Origin: Sabethes cyaneus
Lineage: Eukaryota; Arthropoda; Insecta; Diptera; Culicidae
NCBI RefSeq assembly: GCF_943734655.1
Contig: NC_071355.1
Span: forward strand, 244,799,183 to 244,863,182
Length of the DNA: 64,000 nucleotides
Reading direction: 5' to 3'
The notes beneath the pieces are model-generated. The model made no database searches, was not told where the DNA came from, and saw only the letters and a list, made by a program, of their open reading frames with translations. Positions within the stretch are counted from its first letter, which is position 1; each line of letters begins with the position of its first letter. Made by a program: the position numbers and the translations under genes. Shown here in pieces: positions 32,991 through 44,329 of this stretch.

Positions 32991-34017
32991 AAGGTATTTA
33001 CTGGAATACAAAGCAGCCGTTTTTCAATTATAAGTGACTATGAATAAAATCCCCCCCCCCCCAGTTGCTGAAAAAATAATACGAAAACGGCATGAAAACC
33101 TTGCAAATTGATCTTAACTGTTGTTGGAGAGGTAGACGATTTGGATGATTGATTTTAACTTTTAACTTGTTTCGTTTTCGGTTAAGATGAATTGTTTTTG
33201 ACAGTCTTATAATTGTATCTTAGTGTATTAAGTTTCAAATTATTACAACTAAGAAATATCGAAATTTGTAACAACTTTGACAGATATTCAAATTAACGTT
33301 TTTGAATTGATATTAAAATAAAGCTATGTTCAAACAAGATTGAGTAAAGCTCAGCCTAAATTAAAGCAAAATTTAAGTAATAAGCCAAACAAACATAATT
33401 GCGATAGAATCCATTAAAAGCATTGAAAAACATGAAAAGTCATAGAAAATAGTGTGGTAAAATTCTGACATAACAATCTTATGTAAAGTCGAAGCTCAAT
33501 TAACTGAATCCCAGCCGAATTTTCAAAAAAATATGTCTGTTTATTAATATAAAATAAAGACAAGAAAATAGAATTTAAAAACGTTAAATTGAAAAACTAA
33601 TAAATTGAAAAACCCCCACCTAGTACCCAGGTCTGGCCACGCCAGTGGTGGTTACAAGCGGGTACCGGCGCCGAACGTGATTACAACGAAGCACATTGAC
33701 TTGTTGAACATTTCAGCAGTAGGTATCATTGGACCTTCTTGCATGCGACGAACATACATTTATTCTGATTTGCATTCAGCTGACAACGCATGTAGAAGCA
33801 CCCGTGGTCTAACGATAAAGTTAGTAGTTGCCGTTCCGCCTCAATAAAAGACAGTCGATCGATTGATTGATTGATTGAGTGATTCAGTGAAATTCTTTGA
33901 TGTGATTCTCGAACACGCGATCGTGAAGAGCTTGCTGTTAGCATTTTACTTTTAAACAAATAAATCGATCATCTGATAAAATGTTTATTTTAATTCCTCT
34001 CTCTCTTTTCCAAATAG
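32991..34017. other. Mostly A/T-rich; poly-C run, ATTG repeat
   Basis: A run of about 13 C lies at 33049-33062. A-rich degenerate sequence runs to about 33600. A repeat tail-like segment (CCTAGTACCCAGGTCTGGCC) is at 33618, and GATTGATTGATTGATTG at 33864-33886. The pyrimidine tract and AAATAG acceptor of the gene end this stretch. Confidence 0.5.
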
Positions 34018-34296
34018 ATTTTCGCACAAGAAAATATTCATTTTGTGAATAACCGAAGATGATGATCTAAACCCTATTTCTGGTTCCGGAAAAGAACAGA
34101 TCACACGTCATTCGACCCGAAAATGCCAGCTCTCGCTGTAGACTGTCAGTTCGGAGAGCGCCAGTCACTCCACCACTTCTTTTCCCGCTGAGAAGCTGAA
34201 CCCGGAGGCTGCACAAGCCGCACCATATTTGGAGCCCCCCAACCCGAAAAAGGACACCCCATTTCACACACACCGGATCTTGTAAAATTCGCCACA
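34018..34296 (+). promoter_or_regulatory. 5' leader of the spliced gene, with acceptor and two upstream ORFs
   Basis: A strong pyrimidine tract (CCTCTCTCTCTTTTCC) followed by AAATAG ends at 34017, so this leader is probably the start of an internal exon fed by an upstream non-coding exon. It contains a two-ATG mini-ORF at 34059-34070 (ATGATGATCTAA) and a 22-codon upstream ORF at 34123-34191. The second is in frame with the main ORF but closed by TGA. Short upstream ORFs often lower translation of the main ORF; that role is inference here. From 34192 to 34296 the main frame stays open without an ATG, which fixes the start at 34297. Confidence 0.6.
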
Positions 34297-35187
34297 ATGA
34301 TGAAGTCACCAACCGGAGAGGAAAATGCACGAACCACGCCGCCAAGCAGCAAACAGCAACCGGAGCTGGCCAGCTCCGGGTCAGGACCGGCGGTGATGGC
34401 TGCTCCTTCAACGATGGCATCCATTTCGACACAAACTGGAAACGGATCACGGATGAACCCTCCACCACCACCACCACCTCTGGTGGTGGGAACCACACAA
34501 AATCAACCACCAACGCCGTCAAGCAATGGCGCCGGATGTTTCATTAAACCTTCACTTTCGCTCAATTCCCTACCGCCGCAGGCGCCTCCCGAGGGTTCCG
34601 AAATGGCCCAAAACCGACTGCGTATCGATCGACCCTACAGCAGCTTGAAGGTAAGTATCCGTTGCAAATTAAATACAAATCTAACAACTTTTTATTTAAA
34701 ATTTTAGAAAAAACGCGATTCCGAACGGGAACTGTGGCGCCGGTCGTGGGGCAGTGGCCACAGCCACAGCTCGTGCAGCCTGCAGAGCAGCACCGCGACC
34801 GGCATCGGTAAGGACGATTTTTGGGCGGCCCTCCAGACCAACTACAACTTCATTATGGACACCAATCTGCTCGACAGCTGCCGGGAAGCTCGTGGCGAAA
34901 TCGAAGGTCCCGTAGTTCGAGCGGAGGAAGATGACGTGGACTGTTGTCGGAAGGTAAGTGCGCTTCCCTTGGTTATAAGGACAGTATAGTTTCACCGTTG
35001 GTGCCCATTTTGGTTTTAGGCTTTGTACAATCCGTCCCCGATGCAGACGTTCTACGGGGATCCACGACTGCTGCGCCAGTGGATACGGGAGATGGAGAAA
35101 CGGTTGTCGCGCGCATCCTGCGCCTCCGTGACGGAGATCAAAAAGATGAAGACCGACCAGCTGCTGAAGCTGTCGGGAGAACATTCG
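34297..35187 (+). CDS. N-terminal three exons of a spectrin-repeat-like protein (continues past the window)
   Basis: Coding exons are 34297-34650 (118 codons), 34708-34953 (82 codons) and 35020-35187 (56 codons). Each ends at GTAAGT (34651, 34954, 35188) and each intron ends in a T-rich stretch plus TTTTAG. All junctions are phase 0, giving 256 uninterrupted residues. The ATG at 34297 lies in CCACAATGATG and is the first in-frame ATG after an in-frame TGA at 34189-34191. Residues 1-118 are Ser/Thr/Pro-rich low complexity with a seven-proline run (about 55-61) and look disordered. Residues about 154-180 (DDFWAALQTNYNFIMD, then NLLDSCREA) and 211-256 (LLRQWIREMEKRL, then hydrophobic heptads) look amphipathic and spectrin-repeat-like, as in cytoskeletal or nuclear-anchoring proteins. 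The exact family is not established; a klarsicht/nesprin- or AKAP-like scaffold is a guess. Codon-level continuity and high GC against an AT-rich background support a real gene. The 3' exons lie outside the window or were not found. Confidence 0.85.
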
Positions 35188-35929
35188 GTAAGTGCGATTT
35201 TATAATGCGTCCACTGAAGTTTTGATTGAATTACTGTTGGGTTGCCACCGAATCGGAAGAAAGGTGAGGGGAGGAAACGTTTCGAAATTGACCTTTCAAG
35301 TTGGTGTGAGTTTGTTTGTTTGCCGGCTACAACAGACCACAGTAATGACGTAACGTTGCGTTAATTCGTTTAATCTTTCATCGGGTAGGGCTAAGCGGTT
35401 TTTTTCCTATCTATGCAATTGATTTCTCAAGTTTTATGGCTGCTACTGCCGTGACGAGTGAAGCGATTGAAAGGCAAGCACTTCAGCAGATGAACAGAGG
35501 CGGACTGCCCCCGTCCATATTTGCATGTGGGGTCATATGGGGTAAGAGTTTGGGTGACTTAATTTTGAATGTCCGTTCAAAGTTTAATGGTATGGAAAAA
35601 AATTATATTTTTTTTTTCAATGCATAAATATAATACAATTTTCATTATAAATACCAATAGATAATTTGTGAAACAATTTTCTTTCAATACCCATTAAGAA
35701 TTTACTTCTCATCATCGAATATAACTATTATTCAGAATTTGTTTTAAATGCACGTTAACGCAAAATCTTTTTAAAGAATAAAATGTGGCTTACAGCAAAA
35801 TCTCGGCACGACAACCTCTTCTTGAAATTGTTTTTAATTTTGAAAGTATTTTTTTCAAACCACAAATTATTTTTATTATATTTTAACCTTGTAAAAATGG
35901 CCAAAAATTTATGATATTAATATTTAAAC

Positions 35930-36450
35930 CGATGAATTGGTATCTACCATGCTTGTGGCAGCTATGCTTAAGCTGGTCCATGCCAAAGATTCAATTTTGC
36001 ACCACTTTTTCGAGCATTTTGGCTAGTATCTCACGAATGACCCGAGTAATAATTTCTTCAATTCAATTTTGTCCGTATGAACTAGTGGTTTTACGTAATC
36101 TCACATAAAGATTTAGCTGTGCTAAATCACACGATCTAGGCGGCCTATTCTTAAGTAATGAAATCAGATGAATTACTCGCCAAGCTGGCCTCTCAATTGT
36201 TTTGCGTGCTGTGGGGTAAGCAGTGCCGTCTTGTTGAAATCACATATCGGTCAGATCCAATGTATCGACCGGTAGCGGCCTCCATTTAGAGTAACGCGGT
36301 GGAAAGCTTCGTCTTTGAAAAACTAGGGATCGATTGTTCTGTTGACCCAAGAACAGATGGCCAAACGGATAATTTAGATGGATTCATCGACAGTACCTGT
36401 GGCTTCTTATCACATCCAAAGCGACAATATCTGTTGGCGCATTCGTTGAA
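35930..36450 (-). mobile_element. Mariner-like transposase relic
   Basis: Minus-strand reading gives FFKDEAFHRVTLNGGRYRSI, FQQDGTAYPTARKTIE, LISLLKNRPPRSCDLAQLNL, EEIITRVIREILAKMLEKVV and FGMDQLKHSCHKHG. These follow the order of mariner-superfamily transposases (VNGERY, FQQDG-CHT, WPPRSCDLTPLD, I..VI..I..QML..V). There are stops and frame changes, and CHT is replaced by YPT. It may lie inside the long intron. Confidence 0.85.
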
Positions 36451-37299
36451 TCAGAAACTTATTTTTCGGTAAAAGAAGCGGATCTTCTTCAAGTCAATCA
36501 CAGCAAACTCTCCACAAATTCTGTACAAACACGTTAAATCAACGTTAAATCTAAAGCAACCGGGAAAAAAATGGAGTTCGAATCCGGTTATTATTGGCTT
36601 CCATTACAGCGTGGTTCGATCCGTAAACCACCCAGTTGATATAAAGAAAAATGTTATACAAACTTAATAAGCATTACTTCAATTACCCGCCCTTATCTAA
36701 TTATCTTATCCGCTCTTTCCCCTTTACGTTTTGTCTCGCCCTGGAGACACTTTATCAACGCCTTTGTTTCATCACTGTCTTCAACAGTTCCCTTCGTCAA
36801 GTGGAAAGACTACCATTGTAATATTTGTCGATGCGATTCTCGAAAAACAAAACTGGCAAAGTGAAGATTCAGCTTTTGTTCTTTTGTTGAGCATCTTAGC
36901 CGAATCTGTCAGTCTAGATGTACCAAAATCTTCGTCTTACTTCTACTTTCGACTTATTGCAACGTTCATTAATGCCTATTTCGAATTGATGCGATGATTG
37001 AAACAAATGCTGCTATAAAACCTGTAATTCGTCGGTGAAATATGTATCTTTTAGAATAATAAATAAATAGTATAAATATAAAAGGAAAAAATTGCCACTA
37101 TTCGATAGTTTTTCCGACGTTTCAACACTATTTTGGTGGAATTTTCTTTATCAGCAAACACGATATACTTTGAAATTAAAATAAAACAGAAATTTTCATC
37201 GATTTTCATACTCATTGATTTTATTTGGTAGTAAATCTTATGTCAATTGAGACTTAACTAAAATATCGCTCAATTGACACACGTCTTGGTGACCAATTG
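36451..37299. other. No recognisable gene
   Basis: AT-rich sequence; the 88-codon frame at 36731-36997 has no recognisable motif. A CGACGTTTCAACACTATTTTGG segment near 37110 resembles the ends of some insect repeats. Confidence 0.45.
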
Positions 37300-37730
37300 A
37301 AACGTAAACGTCAATTTCTAAATAATATCGATTCTTTGAACTTCTCACGCCATAAGTCCACTATAACAGACGCAGTGTGGCATGTTGCACCATCTTGTTG
37401 AACATAACAGTCATCGTTATCAATTTCGTCATCTTTTGGAAAGAAAATTACGTCAACATGGCAACAATAGCGCTCACCGTTGGCCGTAATCGTAACACCT
37501 TGCTTTGGACGTATTGGTAATTGATGGACCATCTTGGACATGACTTACGTCAATCCCGGCCATTCTGTTTGTACATAGTTTTTCCACGAGAAACGTCCCT
37601 CTTGTCAGAAGATGCTTTTTCGACAAAAAACCGGGGTCGCTTTCCAATGATTCAAAGACCCAATTCGCAAACTACCGACACTAATGATGTTCTCAGTTGC
37701 ATGAGGCAGGCTTTTGGTTTATGTTGAAGT
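37300..37730 (-). mobile_element. Mariner-like transposase relic
   Basis: The minus-strand frame 37541-37311 contains VTITANGERYCCHVDVIFFP, YVQQDGATCHTASVIVDLWR and EKFKESILF. These are the VNGERY and FQQDGATCHTA blocks of the same family as at 35930. The Asp of QQDG is present. Upstream reading gives KRPRFFVEKASSDKRDVSRG with frameshifts. The C-terminal WPPRSCDL block is missing. Confidence 0.85.
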
Positions 37731-40082
37731 GGAAATCCTAGTCACAGCACCAATGTTTGTGATCGTCTTTTCCTTACTAACGGAATGGTGATAATAGGGC
37801 CACTCAGTGGTACTCCACGACGACCGTAATTTTCATAAAATGCTGTTCCAATAAATTAGTCCAATAGTGTCCAATAAATTATAAGTTTTGATAAAACTAG
37901 TCTCAAAATGAACAATTTTCATTGTAAGCTAACGTAATTAGTCACAGAAAAACTTTCATCCAAATCAAATGAGACTCATTAAAAATCGTCTCTTCCAAAT
38001 TACAGTGCGAAACAATCAGAAAAGTTTTGCCTGAGCGTCTTAGTAGAAACACAAATATGCAGGTGAACGTGTTTTATTTCATTCGGCTATAATAGGGACA
38101 ATAGCCTTGTAGCAAAAGCAAAAATTCCTTCTTCACTCATATTATAAAATGAGTCTTATTGTACCTGTGCCTGCATAACAATTTTAATGATCAATTTTAG
38201 TCGCCAGAACAACTGTTATTAATGTGCAATAAAGCTTAGATTGTTACATAGCAAAAAGAAAGGAATCTACAGCAGAGGAGGTCGCTGAAGTGAGATAAAA
38301 CACCTTTCACTTAGATGCGGATGGCCAACTGCAACTGTAGTGTGTTTGCAGATTCATTGTTACCATTGTCGCTTGTCCTTACTGCCCCATTTGGTTGATT
38401 TGGTAAAAATTCAATAGGACAAAAATTAAATCGAATAAACTTAGCTTGTTGTCAGTAGAAAATAACAAGCGAGGAATGAAAGCAATTCGATACAAACTAG
38501 GGTAATTCAGATCGATTTTTGATTAGTTGGACATAAGGAAGTCTAAACAATGGCTTGCTAATGTATTGATTGCGTAAATATTTGCTTTTGAAATTCAGCA
38601 TTTATTTCAACATTTACGTAGAATGTGTCGTCACTGACGACTCGTCACCATTCACGTTTTACAATAGTTTCAGCTAGTTTATACTCAGAGTTTATCTAGT
38701 CACACTTTGATGTTGCAAAGTCCTTTTATAAATTGCCATAAAAATTACTGTTTTGATTGTTTTGGAGATGTATAAAACTTCAGCATCTTTAACACGTACG
38801 CGAGCGTTCTGAAGAATTCAATTATTTTTCATTTTCATGTTGCCCGCTGCTGAGCAATTATTTCCAATTACTATAATGTAACTACTTAGAGAGAGTTTTG
38901 CATTGTATCGTGTTAAACAATTGGCAAAACCATTAGCTGTTCACATTAATTCGCCTATTTAACAGGTACTGTAAATTTACGGATTTTATTTTATTTGAAT
39001 TGCTTTTATTGCGCGCTGCTTTTATAGCGATTGCGGTACAATGGCCCATGCAAAAGTTCATTTGCACTTGTTTGCTGCCCGGCGAAATCACGTGTAATTA
39101 AAAAGAAAACACACTTCAATTCATACTGTTTTGAAACCATTTCCAGATTAGATTCAAATAAAAATAAAACCACACCTTCAACCGGTGCAAAACAATCTTC
39201 TCGAAGATAACGCACTTAAATTTTGCCCTACTTCACCTCACCAGTCACCACACACAGTAGCAGCCGGCAGAGCCGTAGGTACGACATAACCAATAAACAA
39301 ATGCAGGCGCGGACGCGACCGCGTCTAATGCTAAAATCTCAGCAAGCCATGCATGCATGTTCCGCATGGAAGTTCGATTTTTCTACTCTCACCACCGTGC
39401 GGTGCGTCGAATTAGGGCTACCGATCGACCATCATCAGGGGGGCGGCGTGTTGCAACATTTCGGCACGGTGTTTACTTTTTGTCGTTGGCACATTTTTTT
39501 CTGTCGGTAAACAAATGATGCATGGTGGTCGACCGGATCGATGATTACAGGCCGTTGAGGTGTGTAAATGTGCTTGGCCGCCTCGCAGTTTTTGGACAAA
39601 CCAGAGCTGAGACGAACTGACAGCGTTGGTCGATGATTGGTTGGTGTTGACTTAGCTGGGCGAAATGCTCTCTGCTTAATTGACTAATAGCTTAGGCATG
39701 TAATATTTATTGTTTGCTTAGGCGGCAATCGTTAAGTCTGGGATAAACATTCTCCAACAAGTTGACGTGATTGCATAATTTTTTTGCTGATTTATGTTTT
39801 ACACAAGATTTATTGTGCTTTAATAATTGTTTGGTGTGAAAAAACTGTGAGTGAATCCACCCTGACATTTTAAATTTCTTACAGTTACTCTTGGTAATAA
39901 ATTAATAAACAAATCATTGCTAGTAATTGTCTATAAATCGTGGAATTAGATATTAATTTTAAAATAAGATAAAATTCGGCGGCAGTAATAATTTGGCAAA
40001 CTAAAGAAAGCACGTACCAATAAGTTTAATTGAATAGTAATGATTGCTGAAAAGAGCTGAAAACAGCACTGCTGTAAAAACG
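37731..40082. other. No recognisable gene
   Basis: Mostly AT-rich. A GC-richer patch at about 39220-39640 is open on + (95 codons, 39223-39510) but shows no domain and no splice consensus in phase. I saw no arrays or transposon motifs. Confidence 0.45.
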
Positions 40083-40374
40083 CAGGTAACCAATAAGCAT
40101 TAACATAAGTAGTACATTAACCGCTTGTTGGCATGTCAGACATTTTATATACTAAACGCTGCTGTTTATACGCTTTTTAACTGCATAGCTGTTTTAAACT
40201 GGCATCTAAAATTCCACTCAAATTCTATCAGCAGCAAATAAGCGTTGTCAGCACTATACCAGGGATAGCAAGCGGTAAAGAAGCCCTTTATTTTGCCAAG
40301 GTAGTTTTTAAATAGCATTCAAGGTGACTGCACTTTATTGGTGATACTTTTCACTTAGCTGGGAATTTTAATGG
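40083..40374 (-). mobile_element. MITE M2, copy 1
   Basis: Begins CAGGTAACCAATAAGCATTA and aligns along its length with the reverse complement of 60305-60607 (shared blocks include GACTGCATAG, GTTGTCAGCACTATA and TATTTTGCCAA). The far terminal repeat is eroded to CTTAGCTGGGAA. Confidence 0.85.
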
Positions 40375-40559
40375 CAGACATTGCTGAATGAGGACATAAA
40401 TCAAAATACATTTAGGAAGAAAACAGAGTTAAACTTTGTTGCAGTTTATCTAGTCCAAATTAAAAGGAAAACTCATTAATTAGGCATTAGCATTAGCATC
40501 ATTTAAACTTGTTACGACCAAAGTTTTCATTATATTGATAGGAGGTATTTGATGAGCTA

Positions 40560-42290
40560 AAAGTTCCTGGAAAATGACGATTGCTTGAATCGATTCTTGT
40601 CAACGGTCAGGCCAACTGCGCAGTATGTACCGCAGAGCGAATTCCAAAGAATTAAGTGATATTAGAAATGATACTTTTTTTTTTGTTTGGGGATTTGACT
40701 ATTTTGTCAATTAATTTGAACTTTTGTAGTATATCCCTGTTTATTATACGTGCCATGCAAGCCAATTGCCATTTTATAGACAACTAGCCATTTGCTCCTG
40801 CACGTTCCTAGTCAGGTATAATGTGGTTTATGAAACCGATAACATTCCCGGGATTAGCAGACCAAATTTCATTAGGAGATAAGCATCTCTTGTCAAAAAA
40901 TTTAGCTCTGCTCATGTAAAGCGCACTACAACTGCAAAGCAGATGCTCCGACGTTTCGCTTTCAAGATTGCAGAAGCGACAGATATCATTTTCAACACGA
41001 CCCATGTTCTTTAAATGATGTCTACTCGGACAGTGCCCTGTTACTATAGGCCGGAGTATGTGCACAGACCTTTCTTGTTCAGCTTTATGAGCTTTCTGGT
41101 GGATTTTTCGTTTGGATTAATGAAACTTTTTGACTGGTTAAAACCTCTGACAGTCATCCAATTGGCCGTCACGTTTTGTTCTTCCCAGCTTTTGAGGCTC
41201 CGGACCTATGAATTCCGAATTTGAGCCCGCTTTTGCTAACTCATCTGCTATTTCATTGCCTTCAATGCCACAGTGCCCTAGAAACCAGTATATTTAGATT
41301 TACGGTATTCAATTGGAATAGCTGCCGTAACGAAAGAATGCAATTCCAGACTATTTTCGATGTGCATTTGCAAGCGCTTATCGCTTTCAATGCTGCTTGA
41401 CTGTCAGAGAAAATGCGTATATTTGCATGTTTGTATCTTCTTCTCAAGCAAACATTCACACATTCAATTATTGCAAAGATCTCCGCCTGAAACACAGTCC
41501 CATAGCCAGTGATATTTTTCTCCAGGGCCATAAATTCCAGCACCAGTTTTTGAACCAATTTTTGAGCCATCCGTGAAAAATATCGTTGAGCCTTGACGAA
41601 CCATAGGAACTCCCCTCTCCCAGTCGGAGTATGAAGTTCCACACACCTTGTAGGGAGCATCATAGTTATCCTCCGGATTCATTCAATCTCCGTTCATACT
41701 TAACACGATCCCTATTTTGAAAAGTTTCAGAATATTCATGTGGCCAGTAAGATCCGAAATATGCCTGAACCTATTAAGTCTTAGACCACTTTTTGCCACT
41801 TCTATTTGTACGAATTCATTCAAAGGCAGCAGATCGAGAATTGCATCTAGAGCTTTCGATGGAGTGCTACGCATCGCTCCCGTTATTGCAATGCTCGCAA
41901 GTCGTTAAAGTTTTACAGGTTTTGCTTCAGCGGTAACTTCTTTTGGTTTGTGGCCACCACACTAACGAGGCGTATGCTATTTTTGGCCGTGTAGATCCAC
42001 ATGATCATTTTTGGTTTTAAACCCCATTTTCTATCAACGGTTTTCGAGAACAACCATAATGTACTAACTGTCTTGCTTATCATGGGGTCGAGATGTGCAT
42101 TCATTCCAGTTAAGCTTAACAGCCTAGAAATTTGAAATTTGATTTGTCTTCAAGCTTAAGAGGCTGATACTTGAGAGCTAGAGAAATGATACTTACTAAT
42201 ACTAATTCCATTCAACTCATTGAAACCAAGGGGTAGGAAGAAAGCGTGGACCTCCCGTACCAAACGCTATTGATATTGATTAATTTACAG
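40560..42290 (+). repeat. Dispersed repeat R1, copy 2, split by a retrotransposon
   Basis: Left part 40565-40676 and right part 42195-42290 together align with 3535-3785 (TCCTGGAAAATGACGA, CGCAGAGCGAATTCCAAAGA, then GCGTGGACCTCCCGTACCAA). The two parts are separated by the element at 40677-42181. Confidence 0.85.
40677..42181 (-). mobile_element. 5'-truncated non-LTR retrotransposon with RNase H and 13-bp target-site duplication
   Basis: Flanked by AGAAATGATACTT at 40664-40676 and 42182-42194. The T run at 40675-40684 is the poly-A tail read from the other strand. Minus-strand coding order is: RT C-terminal part (WLFSKTVDRKWGLKPKMIMW), linker (MRSTPSKALDAILDLLPLNE), RNase H (FFTDGSKIGSKTGAGIYGPG; after a frameshift VFQAEIFAIIECV and IFSDSQAALKAI), then a C-terminal HCCC-like motif (DICRFCNLESETSEHLLCSC). 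RNase H catalytic Asp, Glu and Asp are present (TDGS, QAE, SDS). The architecture fits I/R1/LOA-type elements. It has several stops and frameshifts, so it is inactive, and it is truncated within the RT. Confidence 0.92.
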
Positions 42291-42847
42291 ATTACATTAT
42301 GCGGTATGCAGTCTGCAACTTGAAATAGGATTTAAATTAAATTTGAATTTTTACTTGACGTCAGACATAAAATCCAAATTGAATCTGAATTAAAACACAA
42401 TTGAACATTAATTAGATTTGAAAATTGATCTATTTCTGATGGACAACAAAACACACAGTTTTACACAGTTAGTTTATTTATCGGCAAAATACCGGGTTAT
42501 TCAATTAGGCTTCGAACTTCCTAAAATCCCAATTACGCCTTGAGGAATTTATTTTACATGAATTTTAGTGGATCGCGTGCTCCAATGTGCGCCAACCTAG
42601 GCACGCTAGCGTTTATTTATGCTAAACTAAAAGTAAAATCTAAATCGTACTTTTATTAGTGATGAGACAGTGACTTTTTAGATAATCTCAAGAATGGAAA
42701 ATCACTGGAGTTTTTATCAGTATACAACTAGCTATCAGTCAGTTACTTTCTTATTTTCTTCAAGTGATTTTGATGAGCTCTCTTAATCACTAAAATAATG
42801 TCAAGTCTGCAATATTATGAATTCTAGACCGCTATTTTAGTAGTAAT
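42291..42847. other. No recognisable feature
   Basis: AT-rich sequence between the R1 repeat and the long inverted-repeat elements. Confidence 0.5.
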
Positions 42848-43310
42848 TGATAGACCAAACTCGTGTTTTTAATCTTTTACCTTGAAATGCGGTCAGGCAT
42901 TAATATTAATATTTTTTGAAACGGTAGTTCTACAATTGATGGAAGGACGGTAGGGGAAAACAAAAATTTTTTGGAGTGGAGGAGAAAGAGCGGGAAGATG
43001 AGGGGGGTTATTGGTAACTACGCTTAACAAGTAGTCGTTGTGACTCCCACCTTTTGTCCAATGCTGGAAGGTGCATGGGTCGAACCAATCTATAATCTAT
43101 AATCTATATTATAACTGGATTTGAACTCAAACACCCGCCAGGGCATGTGGCTCGCTGATACCCGTGTACCATGAACCGCAGAGGCGCTGGACAAAAGGAG
43201 ACTGTGCAACCCCCTTGTTAAAGTAGCGACGTATCTGGTTTGGCTATTTCTAGACACAAATTGTGCCTCTTCCTCCGTCAACTGTAAAAACCGCCGACCG
43301 AGAAGTTTTA
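42848..43310 (+). mobile_element. Long-TIR element M3, copy 1 (one terminus recognisable)
   Basis: Opens TTTTTTGAAACGGTAGTTCT and GGACGGTAGGGGAAA, then TGGAGTGGAGGAGAAAGAGC, GTGACTCCCACCTTTTGTCC and CCCGCCAGGGCATGTGGCTC. The order is the reverse complement of the right half of copy 2. The unrelated flank GACCAAACTCGTGTTTTTA at 42850 also precedes copy 2. Confidence 0.75.
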
Positions 43311-43439
43311 ATCTAACTTGTTTTTACTGTCAGGACGACGACACTATGTAGGCCCTTACGACAGCGTGACGCTGTTTGTCTGTCAGCATGTTAGACGCGA
43401 TTCTCAGCGCGGGTTTTCGGAGAAAGGTTCCGTTTCTAT

Positions 43440-43850
43440 GAAAATGACCAAACTCGTGTTTTTAGTCTTTGATCTTGAAATCCGGTCAGGCAATAATATT
43501 AATATTTTTTGAAACGGTGGTTCTACAATTGATGGAGGGACGGTAGGGGAAAGTAATGAAAAATTGGTAATGAGAGTAATGAAATGGGTACAAGCGAGCC
43601 ACGTGTCCTGGCGGGTGTTGTGGGTTCAAATTCGGTTATAATTATAGATTAGATTATAGCTTGGTTCGACTCATGCACCTTCCAGCATTGGACAAAAGGT
43701 GGGAGTCACAAGGAGAACTTGTTAAGCGTAGCTACCAATACCCCCCCCCCCCCCCCTCACCTTCCCGCTCTTTCCCCTCCACACCAAAAAATTTTCATTA
43801 CTTTCTCCTACCGTCCCTCCATCTACTGTAGAACCAGCGTTTCAAAAAAT
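43440..43850. mobile_element. Long-TIR element M3, copy 2 (62-bp terminal repeats)
   Basis: ATTTTTTGAAACGGTGGTTC...GGAGGGACGGTAGGGGAAAG at the left (about 43503-43562) matches the reverse complement of 43792-43850 (CTTTCTCCTACCGTCCCTCC...TTTCAAAAAATAT) over about 62 bp. The interior has GCGAGCCACGTGTCCTGGCG, GGGTTCAAATTCGG and a poly-C run at about 43740-43756. No coding capacity. Flank 43440-43502 duplicates 42848-42900. Confidence 0.85.
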
Positions 43851-43984
43851 ATCAATAGTTAATTAATATCAATTAGAAGAAAATGGAAATAAAAAGGATT
43901 GGCGAAATGAAGAAAGAAAAGCTCTGAAGACAAAAAAGTTTTGTATTTTTTTCTTCAACAAAAATGCAGAACAATGATGGATTC

Positions 43985-44165
43985 CTTATATTATTCAAGC
44001 AAAGCAAAGCAGAGCCTAGTTGCTACGTTCCATTATCGAAACTTGACCTTCTGTTTTTTTATACGACAGACTTCGTAGTCAGCTGTTAGAGTAGAGAACT
44101 ACTGCGGGATTAGTGCTACGATCCTGTCGATTCTAACAGTCTCCCCCAGCCGAGAATATCCTATA
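43985..44165 (-). mobile_element. SINE family 1, cagaagg subfamily, minus orientation
   Basis: The reverse complement reads CTCGGCTGGGGGAGACTGTT, GGATCGTAGCACTAATCCCG, ACAGAAGGTCAAGTTTCGAT and ends GGCTCTGCTTTGCTTTGC. The tRNA-like head is truncated. Confidence 0.85.
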
Positions 44166-44329
44166 GAATAATTAAGGTGCCCCAGGGCAAGTGGGAATTT
44201 GGGGTAAGTAAGAACGGAGCTCATAACTCGCTTCAACCTTGTTTTCTCCAACTGAACCTTTCTTGAAATGAAAGATAGGTCTGCAACGCATCATTAAAAA
44301 CGCAGATTATTTATAATAGGATACCGCCT

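Noticed and set aside
34067..34522. 151- and 116-codon minus-strand frames opposite the first coding exon
   Set aside because: They are shadows of the GC-rich + exon, whose splice phase and domain content support the + strand.
34696..35184. 162-codon minus-strand frame opposite exons 2 and 3
   Set aside because: Crosses two + strand introns and mirrors the coding exons; it has no independent evidence.
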